A stretch of 6,835 nucleotides of DNA, from NCBI GenBank assembly GCA_009692985.1, contig SHYF01000093.1:1-6835 (forward strand). Reading direction: 5' to 3'. The position numbers and the translations under genes are program-made. The stretch is from Dehalococcoidia bacterium. GTDB taxonomy: Bacteria; Chloroflexota; Dehalococcoidia; Lucifugimonadales; SHYF01. The notes beneath the pieces are model-generated. The model did no database searches and was not told the origin of the DNA. It saw only the letters and a list, made by a program, of their open reading frames with translations. Numbering within the stretch: the first letter of the stretch is position 1; every line of letters starts with the position of its first letter. Positions 1 through 6,463 of the stretch are shown one piece after another.

Positions 1-41
1 ACTTTGGAGCCATAGCCACTCGCAAGGTGGACGAGACTTGA
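1..41 (+). CDS. Possible 3' tail of an upstream gene (partial)
   Basis: The window opens inside a possible upstream reading frame. Read from base 3 it gives FGAIATRKVDET and stops at TGA 39-41, leaving 16 nt before the glycosyltransferase ATG at 58. A second frame, read from base 2, stays open to TGA 71-73 and would overlap the glycosyltransferase start by 16 nt. The third frame stops at base 15. Twelve codons are too few to name a family. I prefer the first frame because its spacing matches the tight packing downstream, but this is weak. If real, the glycosyltransferase is an internal gene of a longer operon that starts outside the window. Confidence 0.3.
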   Translation, partial: FGAIATRKVDET

Positions 42-57
42 AGCGGGTGTCGAAACC

Positions 58-1200
58 ATGCGAATCTGTATGATGGCTCCCTGGCCCAGCGTTCACACCG
101 ACTTCTTGTTGAAAGCAGCCATCCGTATGGGATACGAGGTACACTACCTACGCATCGGAGGGCTACAATCGGATGCAGGGTTTCCTACCGGTGTCCAGGT
201 GCATTCCCTGGAGCCACGCCGCCCCATGGGTTTGAGGTACACCGGCCAAATCTCCTTGGGATTGCAGACACGCCGCCTCCTTCGGAGGGTAAAGCCTGAT
301 GTTCTTCACATTCACACATTGTTCGCGGGCAGGCGCTGGAGAGAGCTTCCATGGATGTGGCCGTTATACAGCTATCATCCGCTGGTGATAACCGCGTGGG
401 GCGGAGACTTGATGGTAAGCCCGAAGGTTTCCCGGTCTGCCCGGAGGCTGATACAGTTCGCTTTGCGTTCAGCTGACATGGTTCTGGGGAATTCTGAGGC
501 TCTGTTGGAGGTTGCCCGCAGCATGGGAGTGCCAAGACAACGTCTACACGAGATGCAGTTTGGAATAGATACCGAGGTATTTTCACCCATCCAAGCGACA
601 GAGACTCTTCGTACCAAGCTCAACCTGGGGCCAGGCCCCGTGGTTTACAGTCCTAGAGCATTCACGCCTACCTACAACCAACTAGCCATTGCAAAGGCCA
701 TTCCGAAGGTGCTACAGGTGATTCCCGAATGTCGCTTTCTTTTCCAGCGCCGCGCCGAGTTTCACATGCCAGAATATGAAGCTGAGGTTCAAGAAAGTTT
801 AGAGCGTCAGGGAGTGGATCGTGCTGTGCGCATATTGCCCCCAAGGCAGTATGAGGATATGCCCACCTATTACGCTCTTGCCGATGTGCTAGTTTCGGTT
901 CCTTCTCATGAAGGAATGCCTAGAAGCGTATTGGAGGCCGTGGCCTGCGGTGCGTTTCCGATAGTGAGCGACTTACCGGCCCTCAGAGAGTGGATCACTG
1001 ACGGGGAAAACGGGCTTATCCTAAGCTCCGTGGAGCCGAAACAGATCGCCGAAGCGATCCTGTATGCACTATCCCACAAGTCTATGACTCAGAAAGCGGC
1101 GCAAATAAACAGAGAAATCGTGGAGCGGCGTTGGAGTTACTCGTTCTGGCTACGGCGCCTGGATGAACTGTATCGGGAAGCGGTGGCAGGCAAGAGCTAA
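58..1200 (+). CDS. Glycosyltransferase family 4 (GT-B fold)
   Basis: A 380-residue cytoplasmic or membrane-associated glycosyltransferase that probably adds one sugar from a nucleotide-sugar donor to a growing lipid-linked glycan. The N-terminal Rossmann half is typical of GT4: the start MRICMMAPWPSVHT, then KPDVLHIHTLFAG from residue 79, TAWGGD at 112-117, and GIDTEVFSP from 169, which marks the passage to the donor-binding half. The C-terminal half has the family E-x7-E motif (E285 to E293, in HEGMPRSVLEAVACG), followed by PIVSDLPALREWI and DGENGLIL. There is no signal peptide or membrane span. Length is normal for GT4. The ATG at 58 is the natural start because the first residues form the opening beta strand, although no strong Shine-Dalgarno precedes it. 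The flippase start lies 4 nt after its stop, so the two are probably co-transcribed. Donor, acceptor and linkage cannot be read from sequence. By eye its base composition is less GC-rich than the genes at 1205-4849. Confidence 0.93.
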   Translation: MRICMMAPWPSVHTDFLLKAAIRMGYEVHYLRIGGLQSDAGFPTGVQVHSLEPRRPMGLRYTGQISLGLQTRRLLRRVKPDVLHIHTLFAGRRWRELPWMWPLYSYHPLVITAWGGDLMVSPKVSRSARRLIQFALRSADMVLGNSEALLEVARSMGVPRQRLHEMQFGIDTEVFSPIQATETLRTKLNLGPGPVVYSPRAFTPTYNQLAIAKAIPKVLQVIPECRFLFQRRAEFHMPEYEAEVQESLERQGVDRAVRILPPRQYEDMPTYYALADVLVSVPSHEGMPRSVLEAVACGAFPIVSDLPALREWITDGENGLILSSVEPKQIAEAILYALSHKSMTQKAAQINREIVERRWSYSFWLRRLDELYREAVAGKS

Positions 1201-1204
1201 ACTC

Positions 1205-2689
1205 ATGCGTCAGGACTTCTCGCGGCTGGCCAAAATCACACTGATCTACGGGTCGGGCACCGTGGTGGCACAGGTGGCAGCGGTACTCCTATTGCCTATG
1301 TACTCCAGGGCCCTGACACCTGCGGACTACGGCGTCCTGGCTGTGGTCGGCCTGGTAACTGGAATCCTCACTCCATTCCTGTCCATGGGCCTGGGGCAGG
1401 GCATGGTACGTTACTACTACGAGTACGAGTCTGCCCAGGCGCGGCAGCAGCTCATAAGGAGTTGCCTTGTGGCAGCCTCTCTAACCTCGCTGGTTGTCAC
1501 CGTCCTGGCGTGGATTGCCCTGGAGCCAGTGGTGAGTCTGGCTTTCACCTCTGCCGACTACACCGCCTATCTGCGCATCGGCCTGGCGACAGCCTTCGCC
1601 ACGTCACTAGCGGCTATCCCGCGCTACACTTTGAGGGTTCAGCAACGGGCTGGCTGGTACGTCGCCTTTACGGTAGGCCAACTCCTGCTCAGCATTGGAC
1701 TGGGCATATACCTGGTGGTGATAAGGCACGATGGCGTAACGGGAGCGTTGATGGCTGGGCTAATAAGCTCAGCAGCCGCGGCCCTGGTAATCAATATGCT
1801 GACGCTCCTGGAGACAGGATTGGGCCAGGTGTCAAGCGCAATGGCTTGGCGCTGTTTCAAGTTTGGCGTGTACTTTGTCCCCGATGCCCTTGGTGCATCC
1901 ACCATTGGTCTGGCTGACCGGTGGTTCTTAGAGCGGTATTCGACAAGAGTCAATCTGGGGCTGTATAACGTGGGTTACCGGTTTGGCCAGGGTGTTCAAA
2001 TCCTGGCGGTAGGCCCTCTTGAGCAGGCTGCTGGGCCATATGCCTATTCCACTCTTAAGCGGCCAGACTTCCGCCAGCTCTGGGCTCGAATCACTACCTA
2101 TTCCCTGCTGACGGCGGCTTTCGTGGCCCTTGCCATCTCGTTGCACGCAGCTAACCTGCTTAAGCTGCTCACTGTGCCAGCCTACTACGGCGCCGCATCA
2201 GTGACGCCGCTGATTGCCTTGGCCGCTGTACTGGAATTGACCAACTGGTTCGTATCGGGCGGGTTTGGTTTTGGGGAGAAGCCGAAGTTAGCATTCGCGG
2301 TCACTGCACTGGGTGGGATAGTCAACTTGGGAGTAAACTGGGCCCTTGTACCCAGGTATGGCATGATGGGAGCTGCGTCCGCCACGGTCGTTGCTTACGC
2401 ATTCATGTGCGTAACGAGCTGTACTTTGGCCCAAGCCCTGTACCCCATCAAGTACGAGTATGGGCGCGTGGCGCGGATAGCGTTGGTGGCGCTGGGGCTT
2501 TTTGCGTTGGGGCGGTTGGTTGCTGTGGACAATCTGGCGTTGAATATTCTATTGCAGACGCTGGTGGCCTTTTCACTTCTTCCAGCATTGTTGGCCACGG
2601 GCTTTTTCATGGCGGAGGAACGAATTACCGTAGCCAGGGCGTGGGCGGCACTGAAGGCGCGCCGGCCCTGGGCATTGGGGAGGGTGTAG
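1205..2689 (+). CDS. Polysaccharide flippase, Wzx/MOP superfamily
   Basis: A 494-residue integral membrane protein of the oligosaccharide flippase family (MOP exporter superfamily), expected to move undecaprenyl-type lipid-linked oligosaccharides from the inner to the outer leaflet of the cytoplasmic membrane. About 14 hydrophobic segments can be counted, from ITLIYGSGTVVAQVAAVLLL near the N-terminus to the LLQTLVAFSLLPALLATGFF stretch near the C-terminus. The N-terminal signature includes LPMYSRALTPADYGVLAVV and MGLGQGMVRYYYEYE; the second half carries FVPDALGASTIGLADRWFLE. The C-terminus ends in a short basic tail. An in-frame ATG at 1163 would add 14 residues but overlap the glycosyltransferase by 38 nt and has no good ribosome site. 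ATG 1205, 4 nt after that gene's stop and just before the conserved first helix, is preferred. Its stop abuts the next ATG, suggesting translational coupling. The substrate is unknown; export linked to a Wzy polymerase is likely, but no polymerase is in view. Confidence 0.92.
   Translation: MRQDFSRLAKITLIYGSGTVVAQVAAVLLLPMYSRALTPADYGVLAVVGLVTGILTPFLSMGLGQGMVRYYYEYESAQARQQLIRSCLVAASLTSLVVTVLAWIALEPVVSLAFTSADYTAYLRIGLATAFATSLAAIPRYTLRVQQRAGWYVAFTVGQLLLSIGLGIYLVVIRHDGVTGALMAGLISSAAAALVINMLTLLETGLGQVSSAMAWRCFKFGVYFVPDALGASTIGLADRWFLERYSTRVNLGLYNVGYRFGQGVQILAVGPLEQAAGPYAYSTLKRPDFRQLWARITTYSLLTAAFVALAISLHAANLLKLLTVPAYYGAASVTPLIALAAVLELTNWFVSGGFGFGEKPKLAFAVTALGGIVNLGVNWALVPRYGMMGAASATVVAYAFMCVTSCTLAQALYPIKYEYGRVARIALVALGLFALGRLVAVDNLALNILLQTLVAFSLLPALLATGFFMAEERITVARAWAALKARRPWALGRV
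2677..2684 (+). promoter_or_regulatory. Ribosome binding site of the two-domain oxidoreductase
   Basis: GGGGAGGG lies 5 nt before ATG 2690, inside the last codons of the flippase gene. It supports the start at 2690, where the flippase stop TAG (2687-2689) directly touches the ATG. The arrangement favours reinitiation by ribosomes finishing the flippase. Confidence 0.6.
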
Positions 2690-4849
2690 ATGCGCCAGGT
2701 CTGCGTAAATGAACGTAGGGAGATAGTAGTCGTGGAGGTTCCGGATCCAGCTGTGCCGCCGGGGTATGCTCTGGTCCGCAACGCCTATTCGCTCATCAGC
2801 TCAGGAACGGAGCTGGGGACAGCCCAGCAGCAGAGCTCGGCGCTGCGCCAGCGGGTGGACCTGGCACGCAGGTTCAGCGCCAGCGTGCGGCGCGACGGCC
2901 TTTCGGCCACCATGGGCCGCGTCCGCAAGCGGTTCCAGCAGCCCAACGCCACGATACGGGCACGGGGATACAGCTGCGCCGGGGTGGTTACCCAGCTAGG
3001 AGAAGGCATCGAAGACCTGCACGTTGGGGACATGGTGGCGTGTGGCGGCGCATCGGCAAACCACGCCGAAGTGGTTGCTGTTCCACGCAACCTGATGGCC
3101 AGGGTGCCGCCAGAAGTTAGCCTGAGGGATGCCTCATTCACAACCCTGGGGGCCATAGCCATGCAGGGCGTGCGCAGGGCGCAAGTCACCTTTGGCGAGA
3201 AGGTGGTGGTGACAGGAATGGGCCTGGTGGGCCAGCTTGTGGGCCAGTTGCTGAAAGTGGCGGGATGCCAAGTCATAGCCGTGGACCTGCTGGATGAGCG
3301 ACTGAAGCTGGCAAAGGAGCTAGGGGCCACGTATGCCATCAACGCTGCTGCGGAGGACCCGGTGGCTGCGGCCTACCGGATTGCCGGCGATCATGGGGCG
3401 GACGCTGTGATCGTATGCGCGGCCACATCTAGCGACGTGCCTGTGAACCAGGCATTCGCCATGTGCCGTGAGCGGGGGCGAGTGGTCATCGTGGGCGACG
3501 TGGGAATGGGCCTGGAGAGGACGCATTTCTACAACAAAGAGTTGGACTTGCTAATGTCCCGCTCCTACGGCCCCGGTCGGTACGACGCCGAGTACGAGGA
3601 GCTTGGCCTGGACTACCCAATAGGCTACGTGCGGTGGACGGAGAACCGGAACATGGAGGAGTTCCTTCGCTTGCTCTCATCCGGCGCAATGAGGGTGGGG
3701 CCGCTGGTAGCTGGGGAGTATGCCATAGGGGATGCGACGCGGGCGTACGCCGACCTGGCGCAGAATCAGCGTGCCGTGGTAGCCACGGTGTTCAAGTACG
3801 ATAGCCCGACGCCAGATGCGAAGGCAACACACGTGCTTCGACTGAGGGCGGCGGCGGAACCGAAGAAGAGCGGTGTGCTCCGTGTGGCCGTGATAGGGGC
3901 TGGCAGTTTTGCCACGGCCAACCACCTGCCGAACCTGCGCAGCTTCCCCGATTGCCATCTGGTTGCGATAGTCAACTCCACAGGCACCAAGGCCAAGCAG
4001 ATAGCCCAGGAGTTCAAAGCAGACTATTGCACGACGGACTACCAGGAGGTGCTGGCGGACCCCAACGTGGATGCCGTGGTCATCGCCACGCGCCACAACC
4101 TGCACCACCAGATAGCGATAGAGGCAGCTGCCAAAGGGAAACACATATTCGTCGAAAAGCCCATGGCCCTAACAGAGGCCGAAGGCCAGGCGGTGCGCCA
4201 GGCGGTGGCTGAGGCGGGCGTACTATTATCGGTAGGGTTCAACCGGCGGTTCGCGCCATTGGTGGTCAAGCTAAAAGGCCTTCTGGGAGAGCAACAGTTC
4301 CCAAAGACAATCACCTACCGCGTGAACGCAGGATGGCTGCCGCCTGACCACTGGCTTCTGGACCCCGCGGTGGGAGGCGGGCGCATTATCGGCGAAGGGT
4401 GCCACTTCTTTGACCTTCTATACTATTTGGTGGGTGCGGAGCCTGTTCGCATCACTACCTCTCAGATGCGGCCTCTAGCTAGTGACCAGAAAGACGACGC
4501 CAACATGAGCATCAACTTGGAGTTTGCCGACGGGTCTCTGGGAAACGTCCTCTACACAGTAGTGGGGCACACGGACCTTTCCAAGGAGCGGATCGAGGTT
4601 TATACGGGGGGGAAGGCCTTCGTGCTGGATGATTTCACCTCCCTGAGCGCCTATGGCACCAAAGGTTCGCCCGCATCCTGGCGCGACCCAGGGAACAAAG
4701 GCGTGTCGAGCATGCTTCGCCACTTCTGCGATGCGGCGCTGGGCAAGGTGGAGCTGCAAGTGACGGCCAAGGACGGGCTCCGTGCTACAGTGTGCGCGGT
4801 ACGGGGATTAGAATCGGCCCGCACGGGGTCGCCCGTAGGCTTCGGATAG
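2690..4849 (+). CDS. Two-domain oxidoreductase: MDR dehydrogenase-like + Gfo/Idh/MocA
   Basis: A 719-residue cytoplasmic fusion of two NAD(P)-binding oxidoreductase modules, a family seen in polysaccharide loci. Residues 1-370 resemble medium-chain (alcohol) dehydrogenases: SLISSGTELG at 34-43, GYSCAGVVTQLGEG from 93, ASANHAEVVAVP, and a Rossmann fingerprint GMGLVG at 176-181 followed by VIAVDLLDERL. Residues 395-719 are a full Gfo/Idh/MocA unit: VIGAGSFA at 401-408, VEKP at 488-491 (Lys490), and GGGRIIGEGCHFFD ending at Asp575, with the probable catalytic His572. A linker of about 25 residues joins them. The catalytic zinc ligands of true alcohol dehydrogenases appear replaced (Cys by Ser38; His of GHE by Tyr94) and the four-cysteine structural-zinc lobe is absent, so the 'zinc alcohol dehydrogenase' label is misleading. 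The role is probably oxidation/reduction of a nucleotide sugar or a related intermediate for the glycan; the exact reaction is unknown. It is the last gene of the tight run, with a terminator 12 nt downstream. Both halves look intact. Confidence 0.92.
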   Translation: MRQVCVNERREIVVVEVPDPAVPPGYALVRNAYSLISSGTELGTAQQQSSALRQRVDLARRFSASVRRDGLSATMGRVRKRFQQPNATIRARGYSCAGVVTQLGEGIEDLHVGDMVACGGASANHAEVVAVPRNLMARVPPEVSLRDASFTTLGAIAMQGVRRAQVTFGEKVVVTGMGLVGQLVGQLLKVAGCQVIAVDLLDERLKLAKELGATYAINAAAEDPVAAAYRIAGDHGADAVIVCAATSSDVPVNQAFAMCRERGRVVIVGDVGMGLERTHFYNKELDLLMSRSYGPGRYDAEYEELGLDYPIGYVRWTENRNMEEFLRLLSSGAMRVGPLVAGEYAIGDATRAYADLAQNQRAVVATVFKYDSPTPDAKATHVLRLRAAAEPKKSGVLRVAVIGAGSFATANHLPNLRSFPDCHLVAIVNSTGTKAKQIAQEFKADYCTTDYQEVLADPNVDAVVIATRHNLHHQIAIEAAAKGKHIFVEKPMALTEAEGQAVRQAVAEAGVLLSVGFNRRFAPLVVKLKGLLGEQQFPKTITYRVNAGWLPPDHWLLDPAVGGGRIIGEGCHFFDLLYYLVGAEPVRITTSQMRPLASDQKDDANMSINLEFADGSLGNVLYTVVGHTDLSKERIEVYTGGKAFVLDDFTSLSAYGTKGSPASWRDPGNKGVSSMLRHFCDAALGKVELQVTAKDGLRATVCAVRGLESARTGSPVGFG

Positions 4850-4860
4850 GACGCTAGGCC

Positions 4861-4884
4861 ACCACGCCAAGCTGGGTGGTTTTT
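4861..4884 (+). terminator. Intrinsic terminator after the oxidoreductase gene
   Basis: An imperfect hairpin: ACCAC (4861-4865) pairs with GTGGT (4876-4880), and CC (4867-4868) pairs with GG (4874-4875) across a bulged G4866, leaving the loop AAGCT. A T-run (4880-4884) follows at once. Placed 12 nt after the stop at 4847-4849, this is a good rho-independent terminator for the glycosyltransferase-flippase-oxidoreductase run. The stem is only seven pairs with a bulge, so readthrough is possible. Its last Ts are shared with the -35 box of the next promoter. Confidence 0.65.
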
Positions 4885-4911
4885 GACGCGACGCAAAAGC
4901 TCAGATATACT
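4883..4911 (+). promoter_or_regulatory. Sigma70-type promoter for the yvcK-like gene
   Basis: The -35 box TTGACG (4883-4888) and -10 box TATACT (4906-4911) each match the sigma70 consensus at five of six positions, with an ideal 17-bp spacer (4889-4905). The predicted transcription start is about 4917-4919. It lies directly after a terminator and before the yvcK-like gene, where an independent promoter is expected. The short AT-rich stretch around the -10 box stands out from the GC-rich flanks. It implies a 5' leader of about 45-70 nt, depending on the start codon. Confidence 0.7.
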
Positions 4912-4963
4912 ATCTAATTGGGGACTTGCAGCAACTAATCGAGGCATAATCATACGCGCACCT

Positions 4964-6316
4964 GTGCGAATTCCAGGAACAAATCCCCTGCGTAAAGCTC
5001 TGTTCTTGCTCCTTCCGGGACTGTCACTGAAGCGGTGGCTGGTGCTAGGTGCATTAGGCGTGGTTGCCGTGGCCCTGGGTGTGGCTTTTACCTTTAGGTT
5101 TCCCGTGGGACCAAGCTTCATATCCTTTGTGGGTGTGGCAAGCCTCAGGGACGCGCCTTCAGTGGTCAGGGGAACTGTTTTTATTGCCCTGGGTGCCGTA
5201 TGCCTTGGCTTCGCCGCCTACAAACTGGGCGGTTCCATGAGAAGGGTACGGCGAAGCGGACGTCGTTTGGGGTTGCTGGACTCCCTGTACGTGGAGCGGG
5301 TCCTTGGAGTGGGGCCCAAGGTGGTGGCTATTGGCGGTGGCACGGGCCTTTCCAGCCTTCTCCGAGGGATGAAGCATTACACGGTCAACCTCACAGCTGT
5401 GGTGACTGTGGCGGATGATGGGGGAAGTTCCGGGAGGCTTCGCAGCGAGTTGGGTATATTGCCGCCGGGGGACATAAGAAACTGCCTGGTGGCCCTGGCC
5501 GACTCGGAATCGGTGATGCAGCAACTCATGGACTACCGGTTTGCCACCATGGGTGACCTGAATGGGCATAGCTTTGGGAACATGCTCATTGCCGCTTTAG
5601 CTGACATAGGAGGCGCCTTTGACAGGGGTGTGGAGATGGCGGGTGAGTTGCTGGCCATTCGTGGCCGCGTCATTCCTTCAACTTCTGCCAATGTGACCCT
5701 GGTTGCCAGCACAATCTCAGGAGCCACTCTAATAGGCGAATCGCGAGTTGGCACTGCCAGGGAGCGAATCAAATCTGTGAGATTGCAGCCTGGGGATGCG
5801 CCCGGCCACCCTGAAGCCAGGCGGGCCATAGAAGAGGCTGATCTAATCATCCTGGGGCCTGGAAGCCTTTTCACAAGCATCGTGCCCAATCTGCTTGTTA
5901 GCGAAATCGCCGGCAGCATATCTAAATCCACCGCACTAAAAATGTACGTGTGCAATGTGGCCGAGCAGTCGGGAGAGACCGAAGGCTACTCTTTGATGGA
6001 TCACATTGATGTACTGCGGCACTATCTCGGCGAGCAGGGTTTGGACATAGTGATAGCCAACAATCGCATACCGATGGGATCGCTGCCTGGTGACGCCAAG
6101 CTGATAAGGCCCGAAACTGTGTGGAGAGCGCACGCTACCTATGTACAGGCCGATGTGATAGATGAGGCTGTTCCTACCCACCACGACCCGGCAAAGCTGG
6201 CTGGTGTTATTGCATCCACATACCGGACGCACCGTGGCATCCGGCGGCGTTTTCCTGGTGTGTGGTCCAAACCAAAGCTTACACCGTCCCAAAGTAATGG
6301 CAAGGTGCACATCTAG
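4964..6316 (+). CDS. yvcK: YvcK/CofD-like UDP-sugar-binding protein, membrane-anchored
   Basis: A YvcK (gluconeogenesis factor, CofD-related) family protein of 450 residues from GTG 4964. Relatives bind UDP-GlcNAc or similar UDP-sugars and are needed for normal envelope synthesis and growth on gluconeogenic carbon; they are regulators rather than proven enzymes. Core motifs in order: AIGGGTGLSSLLRG (GGGTG at 124-128), VADDGGSSGRLR (Asp151-Asp152), PPGDIRN (Asp170), GHSFGN (His202, Asn206) and LGPGSLFTS (298-301). Two hydrophobic segments precede the core, about residues 25-44 and 67-88, then a basic stretch (MRRVRRSGRR), so the core is probably tethered on the cytoplasmic side. Start choice is uncertain. 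The longest frame begins at TTG 4883, but that is the promoter's -35 box. GTG 4964 is the first ordinary start after the transcription start, with poor ribosome-site spacing (GAGG 4941-4944). CTG 4988 has AGGA at 4975-4978, 9 nt upstream, and would give MRKALFLLLPGL, which looks like a family start. ATG 5237 would delete both membrane segments. The C-terminal 25 residues are not family-specific. Confidence 0.9.
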   Translation: MRIPGTNPLRKALFLLLPGLSLKRWLVLGALGVVAVALGVAFTFRFPVGPSFISFVGVASLRDAPSVVRGTVFIALGAVCLGFAAYKLGGSMRRVRRSGRRLGLLDSLYVERVLGVGPKVVAIGGGTGLSSLLRGMKHYTVNLTAVVTVADDGGSSGRLRSELGILPPGDIRNCLVALADSESVMQQLMDYRFATMGDLNGHSFGNMLIAALADIGGAFDRGVEMAGELLAIRGRVIPSTSANVTLVASTISGATLIGESRVGTARERIKSVRLQPGDAPGHPEARRAIEEADLIILGPGSLFTSIVPNLLVSEIAGSISKSTALKMYVCNVAEQSGETEGYSLMDHIDVLRHYLGEQGLDIVIANNRIPMGSLPGDAKLIRPETVWRAHATYVQADVIDEAVPTHHDPAKLAGVIASTYRTHRGIRRRFPGVWSKPKLTPSQSNGKVHI

Positions 6317-6463
6317 CCTGGGCCGCATGGGACATGCTGAGCCGCGCTCATACCCGTAAGTAGTAGATAAATCACAACCTAAGAGTTGGCAGATCCAAGC
6401 TCCTTCCAGAAATTGTAATAAAGTACATTATGAAAGCCGGATGATTCCAAGGAAATAAAAGCC
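6317..6463 (+). other. 147-bp spacer between the yvcK-like and wzz-like genes
   Basis: No gene is visible here. The first part contains a small perfect inverted repeat, TGAGC-CGC-GCTCA (6338-6350), without a following T-run, so it is not a standard terminator. The last 100 bases turn AT-rich (stop-rich TAGTAGATAAAT from 6361, GTAATAAAGTACATTATG from 6415), as is common for a promoter region. TTGGCA (6386-6391) could be a -35 box and TGTAAT (6414-6419) a -10 box, but 22 bp separate them, too far for sigma70. A promoter for the downstream gene is plausible from position alone; I cannot pin it down. Confidence 0.4.
6449..6455 (+). promoter_or_regulatory. Ribosome binding site of the wzz-like gene
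   Basis: AAGGAAA, with the AAGGA core ending 10 nt before ATG 6464. It supports that ATG as the start; the ATGs at 6430 and 6441 open no long frame. Confidence 0.55.

Noticed and set aside
1163..1204. Upstream ATG at 1163 as the flippase start
   Set aside because: It would overlap the glycosyltransferase by 38 nt, has no good ribosome site, and adds a polar basic lead; ATG 1205 sits just after the previous stop, near the first membrane helix.
2785..3342. 185-residue open frame on the - strand, opposite the oxidoreductase
   Set aside because: It lies wholly within the intact MDR half, has no recognisable motif, and reads as low-complexity Arg/Ser/Thr/Pro-rich sequence typical of antisense frames in GC-rich genes.
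4883..4963. TTG 4883 as the true start of the yvcK-like protein
   Set aside because: It coincides with the -35 box and terminator T-tract and lies upstream of the predicted transcript start; the residues it adds (MTRRKSSDILSNWG...) look non-conserved.
4651..5121. 156-residue open frame on the - strand across 4651-5121
   Set aside because: It spans the end of the oxidoreductase, the terminator, the promoter and the yvcK start, with no family motif. The + strand features explain the region better.
6338..6350. Inverted repeat TGAGC-CGC-GCTCA as terminator of the yvcK-like gene
   Set aside because: The stem is only 5 bp with a 3-nt loop and no T-run follows.
6386..6419. TTGGCA with TGTAAT as a sigma70 promoter for the wzz-like gene
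   Set aside because: The 22-bp spacing is outside the workable range, and no other -35/-10 pair with 16-18 bp spacing was found.
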